Source: Betaproteobacteria bacterium | GTDB lineage: Bacteria > Pseudomonadota > Gammaproteobacteria > Burkholderiales > Burkholderiaceae_C | Length of the DNA stretch: 55,894 bases | Assembly (NCBI GenBank): GCA_016868205.1 | Contig: VGHR01000004.1 | Coordinates: 1-55,894 of the forward strand | Direction: 5' to 3' | In this document: positions 1-8,210 of the stretch, one piece after another | Numbering within the stretch: position 1 is the stretch's first letter | Layout: the number at the start of each line of letters is the position of its first letter | The notes under the pieces: model-generated | The model's database searches: none | What the model saw: only the letters and a program-made list of their open reading frames with translations | Told to the model about the DNA's origin: nothing | Program-made: the position numbers and the translations under genes

Positions 1-328
1 TGGCGATCGAGCCATACTTGATATCGCCCTGCACCATGCACTGCGCTTGCAATTCCACGCGCTCGGTGGCGTGAATCTGGCCGGATACCTTGCCAGCCAC
101 CAAAATGCGGTGGGCGAGGATTTCGCCTTGCACCTTGGCGCCCTCGCTGATAACCACGGTGACCGAGTCGGCGCTGGCGGTGATGTTGCCCTCCACCCGT
201 CCGTCGATACGGGTGCTGCCACTGAGTCTGAGCTCGCCTTTGATGAGGCTGTACGGACCGATCAGGGTATCAAAGCGTTCGGCGCTTTGCGTCATGGGTA
301 GTGCGGTGTTGGAACGGCGTTTGAACAT
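1..328 (-). CDS. Bactofilin (polymer-forming cytoskeletal protein), C-terminus beyond the window edge
   Basis: The minus-strand frame starts at 328 (MFKRRSN) behind a GAGG Shine-Dalgarno and runs off the left edge, so about 109 residues are visible. After a short N-terminal tail the protein has the repetitive beta-helix pattern of bactofilins: turns such as LIKGELRLSGSTRIDGRVEGN and KVSGQIHATERVEL, rich in G, V and I every few residues. Bactofilins polymerise without nucleotide into membrane-associated filaments that position cell-wall enzymes. The gene just upstream on the same strand encodes an M23 peptidase, a pairing common in proteobacteria and linked to cell shape. The assignment is from visible repeats; the missing C-terminus cannot be judged. 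Confidence 0.85.
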   Translation of the reverse strand, partial: MFKRRSNTALPMTQSAERFDTLIGPYSLIKGELRLSGSTRIDGRVEGNITASADSVTVVISEGAKVQGEILAHRILVAGKVSGQIHATERVELQAQCMVQGDIKYGSIA

Positions 329-358
329 GATTGCCTCGCTTTAATCTGGAGCGCCCGA

Positions 359-1291
359 TCAGCGCCAGGACAGGGGGGCCAGGGCCTTGACCGGATCGAC
401 GGTCAGGCCTCGGTGCTCGACTTCGTAATGCAGATGGGGGCCGGTCGACCGGCCGGTGCTGCCCAGATGGCCCAGCAGTTGGCCGCGCTCGACCCGCTGC
501 CCTTCCTGAACCGTGCGCCGGCTTAGGTGGGCGTAGCGGCTTTTATAGTTTTCGGCGTGGGCGATCTCCACCAGTTGCCCATAGGGGCCAGCCCACTCCG
601 AGCGCGTGACGGTACCCGGGGCGGAGGCCAGAACCGGCGTGCCGGTGGGTGCCACAAAATCCAGACCTTCGTGGTGAGTGGGCGTGCCAGTGATGGGGTC
701 GTTGCGCAGGCCAAAACCGCTGGAGACGAAAAACTCGCCCATCAAAGGCAGCCCGACCGGCAGCCGGGCCAGGCGTTGCGCTTCCAGGGTCCACTGCTGG
801 TGAAGCTGCCCCCAGGATTGATCCAGCCATTGCGTCTGCCGTGCAGTGTGGGCGAGCTCGCGGCCCAGGCCGGGTGCTTGCAGGGGCAAGCCGGCCAGGT
901 TGAGCAGAGGGCCTCCGCGTCCGAACCAGCTCGCGGCCTCGCGCGCGCCTTGCACCTTGCTGATCCCCAGGGCTTCATGAAATTGGGCTTTGGCCGTCTC
1001 CAGCTCGCCCACCCGCTGGGCCAATCGGCCCATGCGTTCACGCAGTCGATCGAGCTCGTCCCGGTAGGCTTGCTCGATGCGTGCCTGTTCGCTTGCGCTG
1101 GTCACGCCGCCGAGCTGTTGGGCGATTTGCGGGGAGTACGCCACGGCCAGCCGCAGCCCGACGAAGTGCAGCGCCACGCCAGCGCTGATCATGATCAGCG
1201 CCACGACGGCCACGGCCAGCATCACGCGACGCCGCGTGATGGAAAAGCTCAACATCTTGCCGGTGGGCCCGGACAACCAGATCAATTGCAT
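359..1291 (-). CDS. M23-family membrane-anchored metallopeptidase (LytM domain)
   Basis: A 310-residue protein from the start at 1291 (MQLIWLSGPTGKM). The open frame continues further upstream, but the N-terminus there is not family-like. A single membrane segment (about residues 23-42, VMLAVAVVALIMISAGVAL) is followed by a coiled-coil-prone stretch (EQAYRDELDRLRERMGRL), then a C-terminal LytM domain. The zinc site is visible as HEGLDF (HxxxD), and the HLH of GPHLHYEV. Such enzymes cut peptidoglycan cross-bridges in the periplasm. It lies 30 nt before the bactofilin start on the same strand, so the two are probably co-transcribed and act together on cell shape. A GTG eight codons upstream (VSLRVAHSP) is an alternative start; no clear Shine-Dalgarno decides. 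Confidence 0.85.
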   Translation of the reverse strand: MQLIWLSGPTGKMLSFSITRRRVMLAVAVVALIMISAGVALHFVGLRLAVAYSPQIAQQLGGVTSASEQARIEQAYRDELDRLRERMGRLAQRVGELETAKAQFHEALGISKVQGAREAASWFGRGGPLLNLAGLPLQAPGLGRELAHTARQTQWLDQSWGQLHQQWTLEAQRLARLPVGLPLMGEFFVSSGFGLRNDPITGTPTHHEGLDFVAPTGTPVLASAPGTVTRSEWAGPYGQLVEIAHAENYKSRYAHLSRRTVQEGQRVERGQLLGHLGSTGRSTGPHLHYEVEHRGLTVDPVKALAPLSWR

Positions 1292-1460
1292 GGGGGAGTG
1301 CGCGACCCGAAGGGACACGAAGCCGAACACTTCGGTGACAGTGTAGGGGCTGCGGCAGGCGATGAACAGAGCCCCTCGATTCGGGTTTACAAGGACTTCG
1401 GAGCAAAAACAACCCCATTTTTGTCTGTACGGCCCCCATCCGATCGCAGGGTCGGTCGAA

Positions 1461-2243
1461 TCAGCCACCTCCGAGGAGGCGGCGCAGGGCCCGGCGCCAA
1501 CGGCGGTCCTGCATCAGGCCGAGCAGGGCGCTGGCGCGAGGCGACTGCGCGTGGCCGTGCATGCATTCCAGGGCGTGCCAGAGCAAGGCCAGGTTGCAGG
1601 AGACGATGGGTTGGCCCCGACGGGTTCGAACGCGGCGGGCCAAGACCGGCAGGGTGGGAGTTCCGGTGCCCAGCAGCAGCACTGCGTCGATATCGGCTCG
1701 GTCAATCGCCGCGATGCCCCGCTCGGCTGCCTGGGCCTGCAGGGCGTAAATGGGGTGGAAGGCGTCGGCATCGCTTGCCAGTTGCACCACTTCTTGCACC
1801 CGCAGGCCCCGGCTGAGCCAATAGGCGCGGCTGTGTTCGGTTAGCCAGTCGGGGTAGGGCGAGACCAAGGCGATGCGGCGGGCCTGCAGCGCCTGCAAGG
1901 CCGCTACCGCCGCCAGGGCCGAATTGGTCGCTGGATAGCCATTACGGGCGGCCAGCTCTGAAAACATCTGATCCTCGGCTTGCGCGCCGATCAGGTAGGA
2001 CGCGCCTGTACAGGCGCTGGCCAGCGCACCCAGGGGCGCATTGGCGAAGGCTTGAGTCCATAGCCGCAAGTCCTTGTAGTAGTCGATCAATCGCGAGCGC
2101 AAATCGCCCGCCGGGCTGCACATGCGGCTGGTCAGCAGGCTCAGCCCGGGCGGGCACAGCAATTGCAGCTCCGGCTCGACGGTGGTGTTGGCTTGCGGGG
2201 TTAGCACCCCCAACAAGCCGCGTGGGGCATAGACCAGGCCCAT
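1461..2243 (-). CDS. Asp/Glu racemase superfamily protein, maleate isomerase / arylmalonate decarboxylase type
   Basis: A 260-residue protein. The N-terminal GVLTPQANTTVEPEL matches the opening strand of the maleate isomerase/arylmalonate decarboxylase branch. Two cysteines sit where this superfamily keeps its catalytic pair: ACTGASYL and SCNLALLW. Members isomerise or decarboxylate dicarboxylic acids through a cysteine-stabilised enediolate. It starts 2 nt after the stop of the FAD monooxygenase, so the two are an operon and may handle successive products of an aromatic or N-heterocyclic substrate; maleate isomerase beside a ring hydroxylase would fit nicotinate- or gentisate-like routes. 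Substrate and exact reaction are not known from sequence. The C-terminus is Arg/Gly rich. Confidence 0.7.
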   Translation of the reverse strand: MGLVYAPRGLLGVLTPQANTTVEPELQLLCPPGLSLLTSRMCSPAGDLRSRLIDYYKDLRLWTQAFANAPLGALASACTGASYLIGAQAEDQMFSELAARNGYPATNSALAAVAALQALQARRIALVSPYPDWLTEHSRAYWLSRGLRVQEVVQLASDADAFHPIYALQAQAAERGIAAIDRADIDAVLLLGTGTPTLPVLARRVRTRRGQPIVSCNLALLWHALECMHGHAQSPRASALLGLMQDRRWRRALRRLLGGG

Positions 2244-2245
2244 GG

Positions 2246-3451
2246 TCAGGGGGGAACCGCCGCCAGTTGCCGCGCTCGCTCAAGGCCGTCGAGCATCGAG
2301 GTCTGGCGCAAGTGCCGGTAGAGCCGATCCCGGTCGGCGATCAACGCCTGCAACTGTGCCAGAAAGGCGCGCCGCTCATCCAGCGACCTCAGTTGCATGC
2401 GCGCATGGTTGCGATCGGCCTGACCGATGATGTCATCGCGCACCACGGGCAGACGCTGTCGCTCGTAGTTGTCGAGCACCGTCTGTGCAGCGCCATTGAA
2501 GTGCTCGATCAGGTTCTGACTCAGGCAGATGGCGTCGTGAATGCCACCGTTCATGCCCATGCCCCCCTTGGGGTTGTTCAGGTGGGCGGCATCCCCGGCG
2601 ATAAACAGCCGGCCCGCGCGCCAGCGCGAGGCCAGGCGCTTGTGCACCCGGTACGGTCTGATTTCCTGCAGCTCGAAAAGATGCTCGGCGCCAAACAGCG
2701 ACTGCAAGCGCGCAACGATGCGTTCGGCCCGCACCTCCTCCTCCAGCGGTCCGTTGGCCAGCGGATGCAGGCTCACCCGCCAGAGTCCCGGCAGGTGCAG
2801 CAGGCTGTAGGTGCCTTCGTCCTGCCAGATGTAGTTCACGCCCGCCAGATCGGGCCAGAGGCCTGCAAAATTGAAATGGGTGGTGACCAACAGGGTGGTA
2901 TCAGGGTAGGTGCTGCCCTCAAAGTCCGTTCCGATGGCCTTGCGCACCACACTGTGCGCGCCATCACAGCCGACCACGAAATCAGCGTCGATACGCTCGA
3001 CCGAACGGTCTCGTCGCACCTCCACCCAGGCCCGATCGGCGCTTTGACCCACATCACCCACCTCGGCCTCACGCCAGATGCGCGCCGAAGGCTCCCGGAG
3101 CAAGCGCGCCTGCAGACTACGGCTGAGCACGGCCTGCTCGCATTGCAGGCGATAGGGGTGGGCGGTATCGTCTTTGAGGATCGACAGGTCAAAAGTGACA
3201 TGCTCGCCGGTTTCGTGCAGACGAATTTGCCAGGTGGGCGTGATGCGGCCTTGGGCCAGAAGTTCGGCAGTGATGCCCCAGGGCTCGAGCATGTCGAGCG
3301 TGGGCGGATGAAATGTCGAGGCCCGTAGCTGAGTCGAGACGCTGGCCTGCGATTCGATCACCGTCACCGTGACACCCGCGCGGGCTAAACCGTAGGCCAG
3401 GGTCAGACCCACCGGGCCGGCGCCGACAACGATGACCGAGTGTCGGCTCAT
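2246..3451 (-). CDS. FAD-dependent aromatic-type monooxygenase (PheA/TfdB family)
   Basis: A 401-residue class A flavoprotein monooxygenase. Visible motifs: dinucleotide-binding VVGAGPVGLTLAYGLARAG at residues 6-24; the DG motif GCDGAHSVVRKAIG (NAD(P)H and FAD contact); and the second FAD motif RLFIAGDAAHLNNPKGGMGMN with its GD. The family hydroxylates phenols, hydroxybenzoates or N-heterocycles using NAD(P)H and O2. The thioredoxin-like C-terminal domain of MhpA-type enzymes is absent; the chain ends with a short helical region. It is the first gene of a two-gene unit with the racemase-family protein. No regulator or ring-cleavage gene is adjacent, so the substrate cannot be assigned. Confidence 0.8.
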   Translation of the reverse strand: MSRHSVIVVGAGPVGLTLAYGLARAGVTVTVIESQASVSTQLRASTFHPPTLDMLEPWGITAELLAQGRITPTWQIRLHETGEHVTFDLSILKDDTAHPYRLQCEQAVLSRSLQARLLREPSARIWREAEVGDVGQSADRAWVEVRRDRSVERIDADFVVGCDGAHSVVRKAIGTDFEGSTYPDTTLLVTTHFNFAGLWPDLAGVNYIWQDEGTYSLLHLPGLWRVSLHPLANGPLEEEVRAERIVARLQSLFGAEHLFELQEIRPYRVHKRLASRWRAGRLFIAGDAAHLNNPKGGMGMNGGIHDAICLSQNLIEHFNGAAQTVLDNYERQRLPVVRDDIIGQADRNHARMQLRSLDERRAFLAQLQALIADRDRLYRHLRQTSMLDGLERARQLAAVPP

Positions 3452-3527
3452 GGTTTCAAGTGGCTCTGGCTGGGGACAGCTTGGTCTTGAGGCAAGCGCC
3501 GAGCCGACCGATCGGCCAGGGCCTGCT

Positions 3528-4076
3528 TCATGAGCGCCTGAGCCTTGCGCTCAGAAGGAGCTTGAGCCCGTACAGAACGAGCAGAGTGCCGGCCAAATCG
3601 CCAAGGGCCATCACCGAGGCGTTCCGAACAAAGCTCTCGCTCAAACCCAGACTGACATACAACAGTTGATGTGCCACTGCGCTCACCACGGCAAATAGCG
3701 CCGCCGTTTTGAGCAGGATGGCCAGTCGCAGGTTGGACAGGTCGGCTTGCAGGTCCAAGTAGCGCCAACCGATCCAGCGCGCCAGCCAGGGGGCCAGCCC
3801 AGACACCAGCGCCGTCAACAGGGCTTCAACGGGTTGCTTGCCCTCCTCCATTGCGACACAGAGGCTGCCCAGAGCGACACCCAGGGCGCCCTGTCCGCCA
3901 AAAATCAGAACCAAAGCCAGTCGCAAGCCGCTGGGCAAAAAGATCCAATTGACTCCGTAGCTGTAGTCGAGCCACTCAAAGAAAAGGTCGTTGAGATGAA
4001 ACAGCGCATAAAAGCTAAGCGCGCTCGCCCCGATGACAGCCAGAGGCGCAAAGGGGGGGAATCGACTGTTCATCAA
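3528..4076 (-). CDS. MASE1-like integral membrane protein without output domain
   Basis: A 182-residue, very hydrophobic protein with about five predicted membrane segments. The stretch NWIFLPSGLRLALVLIFGG followed by GALGVALGS resembles the signature of MASE1 sensory domains, and GDLAGTLLVLY near the C-terminus resembles their conserved GD-x-x-G motif. MASE1 is normally fused to a GGDEF, EAL or histidine kinase output, but here the chain ends after the membrane domain in a short basic tail (LLLSARLRRS). It could be a stand-alone sensor/transport module or a remnant of a larger protein. The gene reads leftward, divergent from the helicase gene. The family call is by motif resemblance only. 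Confidence 0.55.
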   Translation of the reverse strand: MMNSRFPPFAPLAVIGASALSFYALFHLNDLFFEWLDYSYGVNWIFLPSGLRLALVLIFGGQGALGVALGSLCVAMEEGKQPVEALLTALVSGLAPWLARWIGWRYLDLQADLSNLRLAILLKTAALFAVVSAVAHQLLYVSLGLSESFVRNASVMALGDLAGTLLVLYGLKLLLSARLRRS

Positions 4077-4375
4077 GACCTGGCTGGTGTCGCGATGCTA
4101 TACCTGAGATCATGATAAACCCGTGGTTTCGGTCTTTTCGAGGCGCTGGGTTTGGCCCTGACCTTCTGTGCAATAATTACGACACTTCGGGTTATTCCCG
4201 ATTTGCTCTTGCATCTGCCACACACCCCAGGTCGTCTGATCGACCTCGCTGAGAAGCTTTCAGCGTTTTGTTGGATGGTTGATGTGTTTTCAACCGTCCG
4301 CCACCTCCCAGGGAGGGGGTGTGTTCAGGGTGCGCGGTGCGTTCAGACACCGTCAGCCCCCAGGGAAAGATGATC
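4077..4375 (+). promoter_or_regulatory. Long structured leader upstream of the DEAD-box helicase gene
   Basis: 299 bases without a gene between two divergent starts. Several hairpins follow one another on the plus strand. CGGG/CCCG lies at 4188-4200. AGGTCG/CGACCT is a perfect 6-bp stem at 4229-4246. A 10-bp stem with one G-U pair lies at 4273-4299 (GGATGGTTGA with TCAACCGTCC). An imperfect C-rich/G-rich pairing follows at about 4303-4321. A Shine-Dalgarno (GGGAAAG) is at 4363-4369. An AT-rich CAATAAT near 4170 could be a -10 element. The hairpins are seen in the sequence; a role in cold-shock or autoregulatory control of the helicase is inferred. Confidence 0.5.
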
Positions 4376-6079
4376 ATGATGGATACTTTTGTGGCACAGG
4401 CCGTGGTGCCTGCACGCGAGGCTGAGCCCCTACCCCAGGCGGACTCCTCTTTTGCCCGGCTGGGGCTGGCGCCCGAACTCTTGGCCGCAGTGGCCGATCT
4501 GGGTTTTACCGAGCCCACTGCGGTTCAGCAGGCCACGGTGGGCCGCGCGCTGCTGCCCACCCATGGAAGGGCTTGCGACCTGATGGTCTCGAGCCAGACC
4601 GGTAGCGGCAAAACCGCGGCTTTCCTTTTGCCGGTGATTCACCAGCTCATGGCGCAGCAGGAAGTGCGTCTGGCTCAAGAGGCTGCGCGTTGGGCGCTGG
4701 CGCAAGCCGATGCCCAGGCCCGTGGCGAGCCCGTTCCCAAGCGGCCCAAGCGCAGGAACCCCACCGATCCGCGTCATTTCAAGGCGGCCACCCCTGGGGC
4801 CCTAGTGTTGTGCCCGACCCGTGAGTTGGCGCAACAGGTCAGCGCTGATGCCATCGATCTGGTTCGGCACTGCAAGGGCGTACGCGTCGCGCATGTGGTG
4901 GGCGGCATACCCTACCAAGTGCAGATTGCCCGCTTGCAAAACGCCGACCTGGTGGTGGCCACACCCGGGCGATTGCTGGATTTGCATCGCAGCATGCAGA
5001 TCAAGCTGGATCAGGTGCAGATGTTGGTTGTCGACGAGGCCGACCGCATGCTGGACCAGGGCTTTGCCGATGATTTGGCTGAGCTGCATCAGTTGACCGG
5101 AGCGCGCGGCCAGACTTTGATGTTCAGTGCCACCTTCGCGCCGCGCATCATGCAGCTTGCCTCGCGTTTGATGCGAGATCCGCAGCGCATTGAAATCGAT
5201 TCTCCCCAGGAGCGACATCAGCTGATCGAGCAGACCCTTTTCTGGGCCGACAATCTGCAGCACAAGCGCAAGCTGCTTGACCACTGCCTGCGTGATACCG
5301 AGGTGGCGCAAGCGGTGGTTTTTGCATCGACCCAGATCGAATGCGATGCGCTGGCGCAGGAGCTGGTGCAAGACGGCTTTCATGCGCAGGCTCTGCACGG
5401 CGCGCTCAGTCAGGGCTTGCGTAACCGGCGTTTGGGTGCTTTTCGGGAGGGCCGTTTTCAGATTCTGGTGGCCACCGATGTGGCCGCGCGTGGGTTGGAT
5501 GTGCCCTCGATCACCCATGTCATCAATTTTGGTCTGCCGATGAAGGCCGAAGATTATGTGCATCGCATTGGCCGTACCGGCCGCGCCGGCCGCCGCGGTC
5601 ATGCCATCACCCTTGCCGAGTTTCGTGACCGTCGCCGCATCGGTGACATCGAACACTACACGCGCCAGTCCTTCAAGGCGTCTGTGATCGCCGGCTTGGA
5701 GCCTCGCCAGAACTTCAAGCCTTCGATCGGACGGTCTGAGCGAGGCGGTCGACAATCGGGCCCGCGCAGCACGGGGCAGGGCGCTGGTTGGGGCGCCGAT
5801 CGCTCACGGCAGTGTTTCGGGCAAGACCGTGTCGCACCGCATAAGCCCATCTCGGGCTTTTCGCGGCGCGATGACCGTGCTCCGCGCAGCGGCGAACCGG
5901 TATCCTGGGCCAAGCGCCCTCAGCGTGCCGCGCCCCCGCGCTTGGACTCGCGTGCTGATCCCCGGTCGGGTCCGCGTTTAGACCCGCGGGCCGAAAAGCG
6001 CCGACCCGATGTGGCCCCGCGGCCTGATTTCGCGTCGGCCAGGTCGGGTGCAGCGCGTAAGCCCGTTCGCCCGCGTTAA
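4376..6079 (+). CDS. DEAD-box ATP-dependent RNA helicase, RhlE-like
   Basis: A 567-residue protein. Start 4376 (MMDTF) is preferred because GGGAAAG lies 6 nt upstream; 4370 and 4379 are alternatives. Helicase motifs in order: Q motif region GFTEPTAVQQ, Walker A SSQTGSGKTAAF (about 72-83), PTRELAQQV, TPGRLLDL, DEAD box VDEADRMLDQGF, SAT in MFSATF, VVFASTQ, TDVAARGLDV and HRIGRTGRAGRRG. Two oddities are visible. First, a 40-residue charged insertion (about 95-135, including EPVPKRPKRRNPTDPRHF) between motifs I and Ia. Second, a long basic, Arg/Pro/Ser-rich low-complexity tail from about residue 455 that probably binds RNA. Such helicases remodel rRNA or mRNA structure, especially in the cold. 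Confidence 0.9.
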   Translation: MMDTFVAQAVVPAREAEPLPQADSSFARLGLAPELLAAVADLGFTEPTAVQQATVGRALLPTHGRACDLMVSSQTGSGKTAAFLLPVIHQLMAQQEVRLAQEAARWALAQADAQARGEPVPKRPKRRNPTDPRHFKAATPGALVLCPTRELAQQVSADAIDLVRHCKGVRVAHVVGGIPYQVQIARLQNADLVVATPGRLLDLHRSMQIKLDQVQMLVVDEADRMLDQGFADDLAELHQLTGARGQTLMFSATFAPRIMQLASRLMRDPQRIEIDSPQERHQLIEQTLFWADNLQHKRKLLDHCLRDTEVAQAVVFASTQIECDALAQELVQDGFHAQALHGALSQGLRNRRLGAFREGRFQILVATDVAARGLDVPSITHVINFGLPMKAEDYVHRIGRTGRAGRRGHAITLAEFRDRRRIGDIEHYTRQSFKASVIAGLEPRQNFKPSIGRSERGGRQSGPRSTGQGAGWGADRSRQCFGQDRVAPHKPISGFSRRDDRAPRSGEPVSWAKRPQRAAPPRLDSRADPRSGPRLDPRAEKRRPDVAPRPDFASARSGAARKPVRPR

Positions 6080-6198
6080 CACGCCCGGTGGCTGCAGCGC
6101 CTCGGGCAAGGGTAAACCACGGCTGCCGGCTCCGTCAGGCGCTCCCTAGAATGCCTGTGCCGTCAAGCGCAAGCGGCCCGACCCAGCAGGAAAACTAC

Positions 6199-6795
6199 GT
6201 GCCCCGATCAAAGCTTTCACCCCGGCTCACAGAGCCTGAGCGCTCGCGCGGCGCGAAGGCGTCGGCGGGAGCCAGCGCAGCGTCCGAACCTTCGGCGCTG
6301 CGCATCATCAAAAAATATCCCAATCGACGCCTGTACGACACCAGCAGTTCCGCCTACATCACCCTGGCCGACATCAAGCAATTGGTCATGGACCGTTCGG
6401 CCTTTGTGGTGCGGGATGCCAAGACCCAGGAGGATCTGACGCGCAGCATCTTGCTGCAGATCATTCTCGACGAGGAGGCCGGGGGGGCGCCGATGTTCAC
6501 CGAAGATTTGCTCTCCAACATCATCCGTTTTTACGGCAACGCGATGCAAGGGGTGATGGGCAGCTACCTGGAAAAAAACATCCAGACCTTCATGGAGTTA
6601 CAGGCCAAGCTCAGTGAGCAGTCCCGCGGACTCAACCCCGAGTTGTGGGCTCAGTTCATGAAGAGTCAATCGCCGCTGATGCAGGGGGTGATGGGTTCCT
6701 ATGTCGAGCAGTCCAAGGCTTTGTTCACCCAAATGCAGGAGCAGCTGCAAAAGCAGGGCGAGCACATGCTTTCGAGCTTTGTGATCAAGCGTTAA
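6199..6795 (+). CDS. phaR: Polyhydroxyalkanoate synthesis repressor PhaR
   Basis: A 198-residue protein from the GTG at 6199, chosen because AGGA lies about 7 nt upstream and the family length is near 190; the open frame extends 37 codons further but that sequence is not family-like. The N-terminal DNA-binding domain contains the hallmark RIIKKYPNRRLYDT followed by YITLADIKQLV. A second PHB-accumulation domain follows (MFTEDLLSNIIRFYGNAMQGVM), then an amphipathic C-terminus with two repeats of a QGVMGSY motif. PhaR represses phasin genes and leaves DNA on binding nascent PHB granules. A TAGAAT -10-like element at 6147-6152 would give a leader of about 40 nt. Confidence 0.92.
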   Translation: MPRSKLSPRLTEPERSRGAKASAGASAASEPSALRIIKKYPNRRLYDTSSSAYITLADIKQLVMDRSAFVVRDAKTQEDLTRSILLQIILDEEAGGAPMFTEDLLSNIIRFYGNAMQGVMGSYLEKNIQTFMELQAKLSEQSRGLNPELWAQFMKSQSPLMQGVMGSYVEQSKALFTQMQEQLQKQGEHMLSSFVIKR

Positions 6796-6830
6796 AGCCG
6801 CCTGCTTTGGCCCGTGCAGTTGGCGCAAGC

Positions 6831-6848
6831 CCGCAGTGGTATCTGCGG
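6831..6848. terminator. Hairpin between convergent phaR and the SAF-domain dehydrogenase
   Basis: Perfect 6-bp inverted repeat CCGCAG-TGGTAT-CTGCGG in the 56-nt gap between two converging genes. No U-tract follows on either strand, so an intrinsic terminator is plausible but not proven. Confidence 0.4.
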
Positions 6849-6851
6849 AGG

Positions 6852-8210
6852 TCAGGCCGCCCGGGCCAGCGGGGGGGCGAACAAGGCCTGCATCTCGCAC
6901 CGAATCTTGTAGGCCGGGGTGCTGGTGTCCATGTCCACATCGGCCCAGCTCAGGCTCTGTCCCTTGCGCACTGGACGCACCACCTTGACATCGTGCGCCA
7001 GTCCCAGCGGCAGTCCGCCCATCTGCGCTGAGCTTGCAGCGGGCAGGAGCTTGCCCCAGACGGTGTAGCCGCCTTCACCGTCAAGTAGTTCGCCGGGCTG
7101 CAGATCGCGCTTGGCGGTGGCCACCACATCGGCATTCCAGCCGGTGGCCACGCCGGTGGGCTCGCCGCGCAGTGCCACGCTGGCCACCGAGACGCCCACT
7201 TCCAGCCCAATCAGATGCCAGCGCTTGTAGAGCGTGAAATAGCGTCCGCTGGGATCGGTGTGGGCGTTGTACTCTTCGAAGCAGTTCTTGATGTACTCGG
7301 TTTCGGCTTCGACGGTGACCCATACGCCCATGCGGATGTCATAGGGGATCTTGCGGCCATCGGCCTCCAGGCTGGAGATGACCTCAACCATGCCCTTGCG
7401 CTCGAGTACGCCCCCCTCGCTGCGCGGACGGGTGACGAAGGGAATGTCTTCGACGCTGGCCGGGGGGTAGAGCAGTCCACCGCTGGGCACGCCCAAGCCG
7501 GTGGCATTGGACACGGCGGTCGATTCAATCGAGGGCTTGGATCCATCGAGAAAGCTGTTGAATATTTTGGGATTGAGTCCGCCGCGGCGCGCCTGCTCGG
7601 GACTCAATCCGTAGTAGCCCCAGACGGTCTCGGGCGTGGACTCGCAAAAATGGGGCAACCATTTGTGGCCTCGTCCTGCAGCGACCACCGGGAAGCCGCA
7701 GGTTCGGGCCCAGTCGACCAGGTCGCAGATCAGCGCCGGCTGGTCGCCGAAGGCCATGGAATACACCACGCCGGCTTCGGCCGCTTTACGCGCGAGCAGT
7801 GGGCCGCAGAAAGCGTCCGCCTCCACCGTGACATTGACCACATGCTTGCGCTGTTCGAAAGCCCTCAGGCAATGCGCCACGGCGGCGATCGGGTGGCCGG
7901 TGCATTCGACCACCACATCGATCTGGGGGTGGTCGACCACCGCCTCCCAGTTGTCGGTCATCCAGGTCTGGCCGGTTTTGAGGGCTTGGTCCAGGTTGGA
8001 GGCCTGCGTTAGCTCGGCCTTCCAGCCCACGCGGGCAAGATTGCTGCGCGCCGCATCCGGTGACAGGTCGGCAATGGCGGCCAAGTGCACGCCGGGCGTA
8101 CGCGGTACCTGGGCCAGGTACATCGAGCCGAATTTACCGGCGCCAATCAAGGCAATGCGCACAGGCCGCTTTTCGTCCTGACGCTGCTTGAGCTTGGTAT
8201 GGAGGTTCAT
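6852..8210 (-). CDS. NAD(P)-binding oxidoreductase with C-terminal SAF domain (homoserine-dehydrogenase-like, COG4091 type)
   Basis: A 452-residue protein. The Rossmann fold begins at RIALIGAGKFGSMYLAQV (about residues 18-35), with ADLSPDAARSNLAR after the second strand and VVVECTGHP before the substrate side. The middle contains long conserved-looking segments (SMAFGDQPALICDLVDWART, GLSPEQARRGGLNPKIFNSFLDGSK). The C-terminal 100 residues (ATAKRDLQPGELLDGEGGYTVWGKLL and VRPVRKGQSLSWADVDMD) match a SAF domain. This architecture is the predicted homoserine-dehydrogenase-like family of carbohydrate/polyol and small-acid catabolism; no substrate is assigned. It overlaps the dioxygenase gene by ATGA and is translated after it. 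Confidence 0.75.
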   Translation of the reverse strand: MNLHTKLKQRQDEKRPVRIALIGAGKFGSMYLAQVPRTPGVHLAAIADLSPDAARSNLARVGWKAELTQASNLDQALKTGQTWMTDNWEAVVDHPQIDVVVECTGHPIAAVAHCLRAFEQRKHVVNVTVEADAFCGPLLARKAAEAGVVYSMAFGDQPALICDLVDWARTCGFPVVAAGRGHKWLPHFCESTPETVWGYYGLSPEQARRGGLNPKIFNSFLDGSKPSIESTAVSNATGLGVPSGGLLYPPASVEDIPFVTRPRSEGGVLERKGMVEVISSLEADGRKIPYDIRMGVWVTVEAETEYIKNCFEEYNAHTDPSGRYFTLYKRWHLIGLEVGVSVASVALRGEPTGVATGWNADVVATAKRDLQPGELLDGEGGYTVWGKLLPAASSAQMGGLPLGLAHDVKVVRPVRKGQSLSWADVDMDTSTPAYKIRCEMQALFAPPLARAA

